A stretch of DNA of 64,000 nt, taken from Xanthomonas sp. F10 (lineage in GTDB: Bacteria; Pseudomonadota; Gammaproteobacteria; Xanthomonadales; Xanthomonadaceae). Shown here in pieces: positions 15,407 to 23,729 of this stretch. The stretch lies in contig NZ_JACHNP010000001.1 of NCBI RefSeq assembly GCF_014206815.1, positions 2,012,456 through 2,076,455 of the forward strand, in the 5' to 3' direction. The notes under the pieces were generated by a model that was not told the origin of the DNA, did no database searches, and saw only the letters and a list, made by a program, of their open reading frames with translations. Made by a program: the position numbers and the translations under genes. Every line of letters starts with the position of its first letter. The stretch's first letter is position 1.

Positions 15407-16648
15407 ATGGCAGCGCCCGGGACGCCGAGGCCGCCCGGCCCCCGATCGCTGTCGGACGTGTTCGATGCGGCCTTCGACCAGGCGCAGCCCACGTCTCCAG
15501 CGCCCGCCACAAATGCCGGGAAGCCCAATACCCAGGACGGTTTTCTGTTCAGCGGCAATCGCCACGAGAGCGTGCCGCGCGCGTTGTTCCTGGACCGCCG
15601 GCTGACGCCGCTCGAACGCAACGCATGGCAGGTCATCCGGATGCAGTTGAATGTGGATGGCCTGACGGCCCTGCCCACCTACGATCAGTTGCGCCCCCTG
15701 CTTGCGGTCATGCCCTGCGGTCCCGTGGCCTCTACGGAGACCGTCGCGCGCGCACTCACGCTGCTGCGGCTGACACGCTGGTTGAGCCTCGTGCGCCGGC
15801 GCCGTGACCAGCGCAGCGGCCGGATCATGGGCAACCTCTACGTGCTGCACGATGCTCCGCTCACGCCGTTCGAAGCGATGCAGCTCGATGCCGATTACCT
15901 CGGGCTGGTCAGCCAGGCGCTGACGCATGCGAGCAAAGCAGTGCAGTCCGTGGGACAGCATGTGCTGCGGGAAGTCGCTGAAGATCCGCTGCTTCGCGGT
16001 GGCGTTCTGCCCACGCGGCTGCAGGTGCTTTCGGCGCAGCTTTCCCAGGGTGTGCCGCAGGAACAACCGCGGAGCGAGAGTTACCCACAGGATGCGCACA
16101 TCGGCGATTCCGAAGGAGGCCAGGCGACCCTGCTTCGGATTCCTGAGCCGCCGTCTTCGGATTCCGAATCAGGCCGCAAACCCGCGCCAGAGCGCTCTCT
16201 TCGGAATCCGAAGGAGGCCCGTACTGGTAGTTTTCGTATAGGAGAACGTACTGTACCGCGCGAGCACGAGCGCGCGATCGACGGACTGCGCCTGCCGGCG
16301 AAGTTCCTCGGTTTGAAGGACGAACAGCAGTCGGGCGCGCTCGTCGCCCTGCGGCAGGTGCCGATGGAGCAGCGCCAGGCCGTGGTGGACGAGTGGGCAG
16401 CGCGATGCCGCGATAGCGCCGTGCGCAACCCTGCAGGCTATCTCTTCGGGCTGATCCAGCGCGCGATGCGCGGCGAGTTCAAGGCCTGGGCTGGAGCGGG
16501 GAACGCCAAGGCTCCCGCGCCCGACGCGCCACCACCTGCCCCGCCTCGACCACCACCTCCACCACCCGCCCCGGCGCCGAAGCCCGCGAGCCCGGAAGTG
16601 GCGCGGGCGCACCTGGAGCGGCTGCGCGCCATCCTGCGCGGCGGCTGA
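15407..16648 (+). CDS. STY4528-family ICE replication-module protein
   Basis: A 413-residue protein with the N-terminal arrangement of the STY4528 family ('pathogenicity island replication protein'): the HESVPRALFLDRRLTPLERN motif and a winged-helix-like segment through residues 50-150. A variable middle (residues 220-285) is followed by a C-terminal domain with NPAGYLFGLIQRAMRGEF and then a proline tract (APPPAPPRPPPPPP). The variable middle is encoded by DNA full of short repeats (see 16106-16219). In relatives this gene lies in the same parB-DUF2857-STY4528-TIGR03761 order. It probably acts in autonomous replication of the excised element; direct initiator function is unproven. Confidence 0.8.
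   Translation: MAAPGTPRPPGPRSLSDVFDAAFDQAQPTSPAPATNAGKPNTQDGFLFSGNRHESVPRALFLDRRLTPLERNAWQVIRMQLNVDGLTALPTYDQLRPLLAVMPCGPVASTETVARALTLLRLTRWLSLVRRRRDQRSGRIMGNLYVLHDAPLTPFEAMQLDADYLGLVSQALTHASKAVQSVGQHVLREVAEDPLLRGGVLPTRLQVLSAQLSQGVPQEQPRSESYPQDAHIGDSEGGQATLLRIPEPPSSDSESGRKPAPERSLRNPKEARTGSFRIGERTVPREHERAIDGLRLPAKFLGLKDEQQSGALVALRQVPMEQRQAVVDEWAARCRDSAVRNPAGYLFGLIQRAMRGEFKAWAGAGNAKAPAPDAPPPAPPRPPPPPPAPAPKPASPEVARAHLERLRAILRGG
16106..16219. repeat. Iteron-like repeats inside the STY4528-type gene
   Basis: The motif CTTCGGATTCCG or its complement occurs four times: GATTCCGAAGGAGGCC at 16106-16121, CTTCGGATTCC at 16133-16143, CTTCGGATTCCGAATC at 16155-16170 and CTTCGGAATCCGAAG at 16199-16213. 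The last copy continues with GAGGCC like the first. The first and last copies are read in different codon phases (D-S-E-G-G against N-P-K-E-A), so protein constraint cannot explain them. They may be binding sites for a replication or regulatory protein. Confidence 0.65.
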
Positions 16649-16681
16649 GCAGACGCAGCGAATGTGCAGCGCCAGTCGGCG

Positions 16682-16801
16682 CTATACCCAGGGTATAGGG
16701 CCGGCGCGATGCCGATCGCATCGCCGATGCACGCCAACAGACGATCCGGTCTCTACCGCGGTGCCGAAGTTGTCGCGCTGCGAGCTATACCCAGGGTATA
16801 G
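16682..16801. promoter_or_regulatory. Two identical 17-bp palindromes upstream of the TIGR03761 gene
   Basis: CTATACCCAGGGTATAG occurs at 16682-16698 and again at 16785-16801, with perfect 8-bp arms around a central A, 103 nt apart. Both lie in the 325-nt gap 16649-16973, which has no gene. Two exact copies of an operator-like palindrome ahead of a gene cluster suggest a dimeric regulator, possibly with looping, or a site for a replication protein. Confidence 0.7.
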
Positions 16802-16973
16802 CGGCGGGAACAACCGCATCAGGCCGCGCTACTCGTCGGGTCGCGTACGCCGCCCGGTCTCTCCACCGCACCGGCCAGGTCGAATCAGGCGGCCCCGGGC
16901 TGCGAGTTGTTGACGGACAACCTTCCCGGCCCGCGGCGACGCTGGCGGCTCGTACATCCATCGCGAGTCATCC

Positions 16974-17807
16974 ATGGCTGAAACACCCAACACCCCTGCT
17001 CTGCAGCTCAACCTCGGGTCGCTGCGCAGCGCGATGTCGCTGACGCTGCACACCCACCACGCATCCCGGATCTGGCATGGCCGCGCGCCCGCTGAGGGGC
17101 GGCCGGGCATCGTCGGCCTCAATGGCTACATCGCCGTGATGAACAAGATGAAGCGCGGTGCGGAGCAGGACGATCCCTATAGCGACTGGTGGATGCTACG
17201 CATCGAGGAGAAGCTGTCGCAGACCGACATCGCCCTGCGGCAGCTGCGCGAACAGGTGGACCGCGCGCTCACCTGCGTACCCGCCGCGCTGTCGCTGGGC
17301 GAGAACCTCAACGTGCAGCCGATCCGCCTTCCGCTCTTCGTCAATGCGCAGCTGGGCTTCATGGCCGTCTACCTCCTGGCCGACTACGACGAACTGGCGC
17401 GCAAGCTCATCCTGGCCCACCACACCGCGCTCATCGATCGCTCCACGCTGGAGCGCTGGCTCAACGAGGGTGCCCATGCCCTGCGCAGCCTGTTCTCCCT
17501 GGCGCAGCAGTACCGCTACTCCGGATGCACGCGCGACGACTTCGCCGCGAAGAACGCCGCAGCCCGGGCCGCCGTGGAGAAGTACGGCGAACTGCCGCAG
17601 GACGTGCTCGAAGGAACCCGCCGCTCGCGCTACGCGCCCCCCATCGTCCGCCGCTCCGGCCTGGTCCGCACAACCAGCGCGCCGGCTGACGACATCGAGC
17701 CGGCTGCGTCCAGCAATGCCGCGGCGCTGGGCAGCGGTGACGCCGCCGGCCACGACAGCACCACCGCGGCGAAGGAGGGCGACGACGATGAAGGCTCTGC
17801 GCCATGA
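16974..17807 (+). CDS. TIGR03761-family integrating conjugative element protein (PFL_4669 type)
   Basis: A 277-residue protein. The N-terminal part (LNLGSLRSAMSLTLHTHHASRIWHGR and IVGLNGYIAVMNKM) is the hallmark of the TIGR03761 family, which is conserved in PFGI-1/ICEclc relatives between the replication gene and DUF3158-ssb. The C-terminal 60 residues are low-complexity and acidic. No enzyme motif is visible. It overlaps the DUF3158 gene by 4 nt (ATGA), so the two are coupled. Its gap upstream holds two palindromes that probably control this operon. Confidence 0.8.
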   Translation: MAETPNTPALQLNLGSLRSAMSLTLHTHHASRIWHGRAPAEGRPGIVGLNGYIAVMNKMKRGAEQDDPYSDWWMLRIEEKLSQTDIALRQLREQVDRALTCVPAALSLGENLNVQPIRLPLFVNAQLGFMAVYLLADYDELARKLILAHHTALIDRSTLERWLNEGAHALRSLFSLAQQYRYSGCTRDDFAAKNAAARAAVEKYGELPQDVLEGTRRSRYAPPIVRRSGLVRTTSAPADDIEPAASSNAAALGSGDAAGHDSTTAAKEGDDDEGSAP

Positions 17808-18358
17808 CGGAGCATGCATCCTGCGCCAGCGGCGGCACGCGGCGCTTCGCACCACTGGAACAGGCGGACTTCCGTGGACTGCGACAGGCGGCCTCTCTAA
17901 AAGGCCTTTTACAGCCTTTTAAAGGTAAGGGGCCTCTGGAGGCCTGGGCCAGCGAATGCCATGCGCTGCGCGACGCTCTCACGGACATGGCGCAGCGGCG
18001 CGTCCTGTCGCAGGCGAACCAGTACCCGTACCTGCTGCTGCCCATCCATCTGGCCCAGCAGACCACTGGCGCAGGGACGAGCTTCTTGCGCTGGCGCAGA
18101 CACGACCGCTCCGCGATGGGCGTGGCGCTATGGGAAGAGATGATGGCGAGCGCCGCGACGCCGGAGGGCCTGATCGACGATCTGCACGACATGGAGGTGC
18201 AGCGGGTCGTGCTCAACATGCAGGTGAGCCTGTTGCACACCCTGGGGCGGCAGGCAATGGACTGCGCCAGCAAGATCGCCAGCGCCGAGGCCGCCTACCT
18301 GCGCCGGAGGGCACGGAAGCCTGCGGACTGCGGCTCCGGCCATGGACAGAAGCCGTGA
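17804..18358 (+). CDS. DUF3158-family protein
   Basis: A 184-residue protein that fits DUF3158, an ICE-backbone family of unknown function. Visible family features are ALEQADFRGLRQAASLKGLLQPF-like sequence at the N-terminus and the FLRWRRHDRSAMGVALWEEM segment. The start ATG overlaps the preceding stop. The position just before ssb is conserved in this element family, which suggests a part in single-strand DNA processing during replication or transfer; this is inference. Confidence 0.8.
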   Translation: MTEHASCASGGTRRFAPLEQADFRGLRQAASLKGLLQPFKGKGPLEAWASECHALRDALTDMAQRRVLSQANQYPYLLLPIHLAQQTTGAGTSFLRWRRHDRSAMGVALWEEMMASAATPEGLIDDLHDMEVQRVVLNMQVSLLHTLGRQAMDCASKIASAEAAYLRRRARKPADCGSGHGQKP

Positions 18359-18509
18359 CACCAACCTCCCCACCCCGCGTATCCGGTGCCGCCGCTCTGC
18401 GACCTCTGCGGAACCTTATCGGCTGCGAGCGCATTCGGTCGCACATCGACGCAACCCACCTGCGCTGACGTTCGCTGGCGCAGTTCCCACCACCACGACG
18501 GAGAAGACC

Positions 18510-18896
18510 ATGAGCACCCATTTCCATGGCGAAGGCAACATCGGCTCGCCCCCAAAATTCGACGAGTATCCGAACGGCAACGAAGAGCCGCGGCGCGTGC
18601 TGCGGCTCAACGTGTACTTCGACAACCCTACGCCCGGCAAGGATGGCGCCTACGACGATCGCGGCGGCTTCTGGGCGCCTGTGGACTGGTGGCACCGCGA
18701 CGCGGAGCACTGGGCAACGCTGTTCGCCAAGGGAATGCGGGTCGTCGTGCGTGGCCGGATGATTCGCGACGCGTGGACGGACGAGGAAGGCCAGCCGCGC
18801 ACGACGTACAAGGTGGATGCCCGAAGCGTCGCCATCCTGCCGTATCGGCTGGACTCGGTAGAACTCAGTCCCAAGCCTGCTACCGGCGACGAGTAG
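18510..18896 (+). CDS. ssb: Single-stranded DNA-binding protein (ICE type)
   Basis: A 128-residue OB-fold protein. RVLRLNVYFDNP, GFWAPVDWWHRDAEHWATLF and RVVVRGRMIRDAWTDEEGQPRTTYKVDA follow the order of a typical SSB, with the variant aromatic cluster seen in ICE-borne copies. The start ATG at 18510 follows GGAGAAG. It lies in the ssb-topB order found in SPI-7/ICEclc elements. It should coat the single strand produced during rolling-circle replication or transfer. Confidence 0.85.
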   Translation: MSTHFHGEGNIGSPPKFDEYPNGNEEPRRVLRLNVYFDNPTPGKDGAYDDRGGFWAPVDWWHRDAEHWATLFAKGMRVVVRGRMIRDAWTDEEGQPRTTYKVDARSVAILPYRLDSVELSPKPATGDE

Positions 18897-19059
18897 CCCT
18901 CGCTTGGCGCCGTCGCTTGCGATGGCGCCACAGTCAGCACCCCGGCACCCAGCAAGCCGGAGACTGCGGCGAGCGCCTTCTTGGCTGCGCCAGCTCTTCG
19001 GGCCCCCGATGCTGACGGTCATTCAATGACTGTCATGCATTTCCCGGAGGGCCTCTCTC

Positions 19060-21105
19060 ATGCGCGTTGTTCTGTGCGAGAAGCCGTCCCAAGGCAAGGA
19101 CATCGCCAAGGTCCTGGGCGCGCACCAGCGCGAAGCGGGTTGCCTCAGCGGGCCGGGCATCAAAGTCACCTGGGGCGTCGGCCACCTGATCGAGGCCGCG
19201 CCCCCGGAGGCCTACGGCGAGCGCTACCAACGCTGGACGCTGGAGACGCTACCGATCGTCCCTCCAACGTGGCAGTGGGAGGTCAAGGCCGCCACTGCTG
19301 CGCAATTCAAGGTCGTCCAACGCCTGTTGGCGCAGGCGTCCGAACTCATCATTGCAACCGATGCTGACCGCGAGGGCGAGATGATCGCTCGCGAGCTGGT
19401 CGATTACTGCGGCTACCGCGGACCGATCCAGCGCCTCTGGCTTTCCGCGCTCAACGAAGCGTCGATCCGCAAGGCATTCGGCGCGCTGCGTGCATCGAAC
19501 GATACGCTGCCGCTGTACCACTGCGCCCTGGCGCGGTCGCGGGCGGATTGGCTCATCGGCATCAACCTGACGCGACTGTTTACCTTGCTTGGGCGCAAGG
19601 CAGGCCATGACGGTGTGCTCACCGTCGGGCGAGTCCAGACGCCCACGCTCAAACTGGTCGTTGACCGTGATCGGGAAATCGCTGCTTTCGTCTCGGTTCC
19701 GTTCTGGTCCATCGAAGTCTCGCTTTCGGCTGGAACGCGGGTGTTCTCCGCGCACTGGATTCCGCCGGAGGCCGTCGCAGACGATGCAGGCCGTTGCGTG
19801 CGGCAGAGCGCCGCGCAGCAGGCGGCAGACGCCATCCGCGGCGCCGGCCAGGCGCAGGTCACGAGCATCGATACCGAGCACGTGCAGGAAGGCCCGCCGC
19901 TACCTTTCGACCTGAGCACGCTGCAAGAAATCTGTTCGCGGCGCTTCGGCCTCGACGTGCAGGAAACACTGGACATTGCCCAGGCCCTGTACGAGACCCA
20001 CAAGGCGACCACGTATCCGCGCACGGACGCGGGCTACCTGCCGGAGAACATGCTCGCGGAGGTTCCGACGGTGATCCAAAGCCTCGTGGCGACGGACCCT
20101 GCGTTGCGCCCCTTGATCGGCCACCTCGACCTTGCCCAGCGCTCTCGCGCCTGGAACGACGCGAAGATCGCGGCGCACCACGCGATCATCCCCACGCTGG
20201 AACCTGCCGACCTGTCGGCGATGTCCGAGAAGGAACTGGCCGTGTACCGGCTCATCCGCGCCCACTATCTGGCCCAGTTCCTTACGCATCACGCGTACGA
20301 TCGAACGACGGTGCGCCTTGCCTGCGGCGGCCAAGCGCTGCAGGCGTCCGGAAAGCAGGTCATCGATCCTGGCTGGAAACTGGCGTTCTCCGCCTCATCG
20401 CTGCCAGCCGCCACGGCGGATACGCCGGACGCGGACGCGAACGACGACACGCCGCGCGATCAGGCGCTTCCGTCATTTCACGATCACATGGCCTGCCAGG
20501 TGAAGTCGCTCGATCTGAAGTCGTTGCGCACCAAGGCGCCGCCCCCGTACACGCAGGGCGAACTTGTCAAGGCGATGAAGACGGTCGCCAAGCTCGTGAC
20601 CGATCCGCGCCTGAAACAGAAGCTCAAGGACACCACCGGCATCGGCACGGAGGCGACACGCGCGAACATCATTAGCGGCTTGCTCGCACGCGGGTTCCTG
20701 GTCCGCAAAGGCCGCGCGGTCCGCGCGTCCGAGACCGCGATGACCCTCATCGATGCGGTTCCCACAGCCATCGCCGATCCGGGCACCACGGCGATCTGGG
20801 AGCAGGCGCTGGACATGATCGAAGCGCGCCAGATGGGCCTGGAATCGTTCGTGGCGAAGCAGGCCGCATGGGTCGCGCAGTTGGTCGAACAGCATCGGGC
20901 AACAGCCCTCGCGATCCGCGTTCCTTCGGGCCCGCCTTGCCCGCTCTGCGGGGCCGCCACGCGCCAGCGCACCGGCAAAACCGGCGCGTTCTGGTCCTGC
21001 TCCCGCTACCCCGAATGCAAGGGCACCGTACCGATCGATTCTGGCAAAGCAGGCCGCCGCAGCGGGTCGAAGACCAAGCCTCGCGCCGCTCGCAAGTCCC
21101 GCTAG
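19060..21105 (+). CDS. topB: DNA topoisomerase III
   Basis: A 681-residue type IA topoisomerase. The Toprim domain has the acidic triad in IIATDADREGEMIARELV (residues 98-115) and the catalytic tyrosine is in TTYPRTD (about Y319). A C-terminal C4 zinc finger (CPLCGAATRQ through WSCSRYPECKG) follows near residues 630-660. The start has a GGAGGG site. ICE-borne topB genes form one of the most conserved backbone features and decatenate or relax the element during replication and transfer. No sign of decay. Confidence 0.95.
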   Translation: MRVVLCEKPSQGKDIAKVLGAHQREAGCLSGPGIKVTWGVGHLIEAAPPEAYGERYQRWTLETLPIVPPTWQWEVKAATAAQFKVVQRLLAQASELIIATDADREGEMIARELVDYCGYRGPIQRLWLSALNEASIRKAFGALRASNDTLPLYHCALARSRADWLIGINLTRLFTLLGRKAGHDGVLTVGRVQTPTLKLVVDRDREIAAFVSVPFWSIEVSLSAGTRVFSAHWIPPEAVADDAGRCVRQSAAQQAADAIRGAGQAQVTSIDTEHVQEGPPLPFDLSTLQEICSRRFGLDVQETLDIAQALYETHKATTYPRTDAGYLPENMLAEVPTVIQSLVATDPALRPLIGHLDLAQRSRAWNDAKIAAHHAIIPTLEPADLSAMSEKELAVYRLIRAHYLAQFLTHHAYDRTTVRLACGGQALQASGKQVIDPGWKLAFSASSLPAATADTPDADANDDTPRDQALPSFHDHMACQVKSLDLKSLRTKAPPPYTQGELVKAMKTVAKLVTDPRLKQKLKDTTGIGTEATRANIISGLLARGFLVRKGRAVRASETAMTLIDAVPTAIADPGTTAIWEQALDMIEARQMGLESFVAKQAAWVAQLVEQHRATALAIRVPSGPPCPLCGAATRQRTGKTGAFWSCSRYPECKGTVPIDSGKAGRRSGSKTKPRAARKSR

Positions 21106-21591
21106 TCTCGGGAGTCCCTCGCCCCGTCACTCCGACCGCACCGCAGGTGCGGCATCCTCGCGCCCCCGCGAGGCCCCCAGCATGCCCCGCCTTCTGCGAA
21201 GCGTGCCCGCCGGCAGCGCCATGCCTGCCCGGCGGAAGGCCCATTCGTCCGCACGCCGCTGCAGCGGACCTTTACTGATCGCGCGTTTCCGTTGCCGACG
21301 GGTCTCCCGGCGCCCTGCACACCGCGCGGGCCGCCCGGAGACCCGTCGGGTCAACGGCAGTCCTTGCCGGCGCCCACCGGCGCAACAACGGGCTCCCTTT
21401 GTGCGCGGATGCGCGCCAAGGAATATCGGCCCCAGCCACGACACGGGCCGGGTGATTTGCGCTGCACGGGGTTCTTACGCCGACTTCCGTGCGATGCCTT
21501 CCACGGGTGGCCACCTCCTCGTCAGCCGAAGATCCCCGCGGTCTTCGGCGCCTTCCTCCTGCCGTCCAACCCCAACGAACAGGAGACACCG
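21106..21591. other. 486-nt noncoding region with a large inverted repeat between topB and the methyltransferase gene
   Basis: No credible gene. It holds the 13-bp inverted repeat described at 21295-21349. It also has a second hairpin, CCGAAGA (21526-21532) with TCTTCGG (21542-21548), 44 nt upstream of the methyltransferase start, in the same position as hairpins before many genes further right. Confidence 0.6.
21295..21349. repeat. 13-bp perfect inverted repeat (large stem-loop)
   Basis: CCGACGGGTCTCC at 21295-21307 pairs perfectly with GGAGACCCGTCGG at 21337-21349 around a 29-nt GC-rich loop. Flanking GTTG (21291-21294) and CAAC (21352-21355) can extend the stem after a two-base bulge. No U tract follows, so it is not a simple terminator. 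It could be a single-strand origin, a regulatory RNA structure or a recombination remnant. Confidence 0.6.
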
Positions 21592-23052
21592 ATGAAACCC
21601 ATACCCCCCGACACCGAGGGCATCGCATACGGCAGCGTCTGCAGTGGCATCGAAGCCGTCAGCCTTGCCTGGGAACCGCTGGGCCTCAAACCCGCCTGGT
21701 TCGCGGAAACGGACGCCTTCGCGAGCGCCGTTCTGGCGCACCGATTCCCGCACGTCCCCAACCTCGGCGACATGACGCAGCTGGCCCGCCGAATCCGCGC
21801 GCGCGAGGTCGCCGCGCCCGACGTCCTGGTTGGCGGCACGCCGTGCCAGTCATTCAGCACCGCAGGGGCCCGCCAGGGACTGGCTGACCCGCGCGGTGCG
21901 CTCACCCTTGCCTATGTGGAGATCGCCAATGCCATCGACCAAGTCCGTGCCCGCTCCTGCCGCCCGCCCGCGACGGTCGTCTGGGAGAACGTCCCAGGCG
22001 TCCTCAGCGACCGGGGCAATGCCTTTGGCTGCCTGCTGGGCGCACTGGCCGGCGAAGACCGTGCTCTCGAACCGCCAGGGAAGAGATGGACGCACGCTGG
22101 TTGTGTGTCTGGCCCCCAGCGGCGCATCGCCTGGCGTGTGCTCGACGCCCAATACTTCGGCCTCGCCCAGCGCCGCAAGCGCGTGTTTCTTGTGGCAAGT
22201 GGTCGAAGCGACCTCGATCCCGCCGCGGTACTTTTTGAGCGAGAAGGCCTGCCGCGGCATCCTGCGCCGGGCAGCGCGCCGCGGGAAGGCGCTTCCCCTG
22301 CTGCTGGAACTCGCGCTGCATCAGCAGGCGGGAGATCCCACCTGGGTTCACCATATGGCGCGGTCCGCGTCTCGGTTGGGTTCGGCAACGGCCAAGGGCC
22401 GACCGAGCTCGCGGCATGCCTGATGGGTGCGCCGCCCCGGTTCGACCTCTCCACCGAGACGGTGCTGGTCCAGTCCGTTGCCGGCGCAATCAGCCACACC
22501 CTGGACACGGCGAATGGCGGCAAGGGGTGCGGCGAGGATGGCACGGGCAAGGGCGTGCCCATCATCGCATTCACGGCGCAGGGCAGCGGTGCCGACGCGC
22601 TGGGCGGGTGCTGCCCGACACTGCGCGCCGGCGGCAGCCGCGCAGGCCACGCGAATGGCGGTGTCGTTCCTGCAATCGCCTTCGCACAGAACTCCCGCAA
22701 CGAGCTGCGCTGGGAGGGCGGCCACGGTCAGATCGCCGGCACGCTGTCCACCGGCGGCGGCAAGCCCGGCCAGGGTCATCCCATGGTGCTGCAGGCAGCG
22801 AGCCACGAGGACCACTTCGTCTGCGAGCCATCCGGTACCGATAGCTGGGGCCCGCGCTGGCGCGTGCGACGGCTCATGCCGCGCGAATGCGAGCGACTGC
22901 AGGGCATGCCGGACGATCACACGCTGGTGCCCTACCGCGGCAAGCCGGCGGCCGATGGGCCGCGCTATAAGGCCATCGGCAACTCGATGGCTGTGCCGTG
23001 CGTTGCCTGGATCGGCGCGAGACTTCAGCGCGCCCTGTCGGGAGCACCCTGA
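21592..23052 (+). CDS. DNA (cytosine-5-)-methyltransferase
   Basis: A 486-residue C5 methyltransferase. Motif I is YGSVCSGIEAVSLAWE (residues 13-28), motif IV has the catalytic cysteine in GGTPCQSFS (C85), motif VI is the ENV in VVWENVPGV and motif VIII is LAQRRKRVFLV. The variable region (residues about 215-400) is glycine-rich and should set target specificity. The C-terminal MPRECERLQGMPDDHT and RYKAIGNSMAVPC close the fold. The ATG at 21592 has an AGGAGA site; a longer open frame upstream is not supported. No cognate restriction enzyme is adjacent, so it is an orphan enzyme, perhaps protecting the element from restriction in new hosts. Confidence 0.92.
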   Translation: MKPIPPDTEGIAYGSVCSGIEAVSLAWEPLGLKPAWFAETDAFASAVLAHRFPHVPNLGDMTQLARRIRAREVAAPDVLVGGTPCQSFSTAGARQGLADPRGALTLAYVEIANAIDQVRARSCRPPATVVWENVPGVLSDRGNAFGCLLGALAGEDRALEPPGKRWTHAGCVSGPQRRIAWRVLDAQYFGLAQRRKRVFLVASGRSDLDPAAVLFEREGLPRHPAPGSAPREGASPAAGTRAASAGGRSHLGSPYGAVRVSVGFGNGQGPTELAACLMGAPPRFDLSTETVLVQSVAGAISHTLDTANGGKGCGEDGTGKGVPIIAFTAQGSGADALGGCCPTLRAGGSRAGHANGGVVPAIAFAQNSRNELRWEGGHGQIAGTLSTGGGKPGQGHPMVLQAASHEDHFVCEPSGTDSWGPRWRVRRLMPRECERLQGMPDDHTLVPYRGKPAADGPRYKAIGNSMAVPCVAWIGARLQRALSGAP

Positions 23053-23249
23053 CGCATCGTCAGAAAACCCCGACCCTACGCAGGGCAGGTTCCCGATGGT
23101 GCAGGCCCGGGCCGGGGCGCGAGGATGACGCTGCCGACCCGGGGCCATTGGCCGCTCGACCCGAGGGGCGCCCGAGCAGCGCCGATCCGGCAACCCAACC
23201 ATTCAGGTGGCGTCTCCTCCGCTGAGACCGCGGCCGATAGCATGGCCCC

Positions 23250-23579
23250 ATGCCGCTACCCGAACACTTTGCGTGGGATACCGACCGGTGGGGCAAGGCC
23301 TGGCTGCGGTGTCAGCACACCATTGTCGCGAGCGTGAGCAAGACGGTGTTTCCCGACGGGCGCTGGATTGCGAACGTCAATCGGCACGACCAGAGAACGG
23401 CCAGCTACCCACACGCCTACTTCCGCTCGCAGGGATCGGCGATGCGCTCGGTGGAGCGCTGGGCTTGCGCGCACGCCGCACGCCTTGTGCGCGAACTGGA
23501 GACGGGTGCGCGTCGACGCCTCCCGGAACCGAGACCCAACCGCGAGGAGAAGCGGCTGGCGCGGAAGATGCGGGGGTAG
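23250..23579 (+). CDS. Hypothetical protein, 109 residues
   Basis: A small basic protein that I cannot place in a named family. The sequence looks protein-like (FAWDTDRWGKAWLRCQHTIV, then ANVNRHDQRT), with tryptophan and histidine residues spaced as in a folded domain, and a basic C-terminus. It follows the methyltransferase after about 200 nt with no clear ribosome-binding site. A hairpin at 23624-23646 (GGTTGCC/GGCAACC) lies downstream and may end transcription. Confidence 0.5.
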   Translation: MPLPEHFAWDTDRWGKAWLRCQHTIVASVSKTVFPDGRWIANVNRHDQRTASYPHAYFRSQGSAMRSVERWACAHAARLVRELETGARRRLPEPRPNREEKRLARKMRG

Positions 23580-23729
23580 GCACGCCCGAGTTGACCATCA
23601 AGGATCGCTTCGCGTATGCGGTTGGTTGCCCGAGTTGCCGGCAACCGATACTTCCGCGCCAGTTTCGACGGCTCGATCCCAAAAGTGGTTGCCTAAAGCG
23701 GTAGCTACGCAGGTTGCGCTTGCGCCCCC

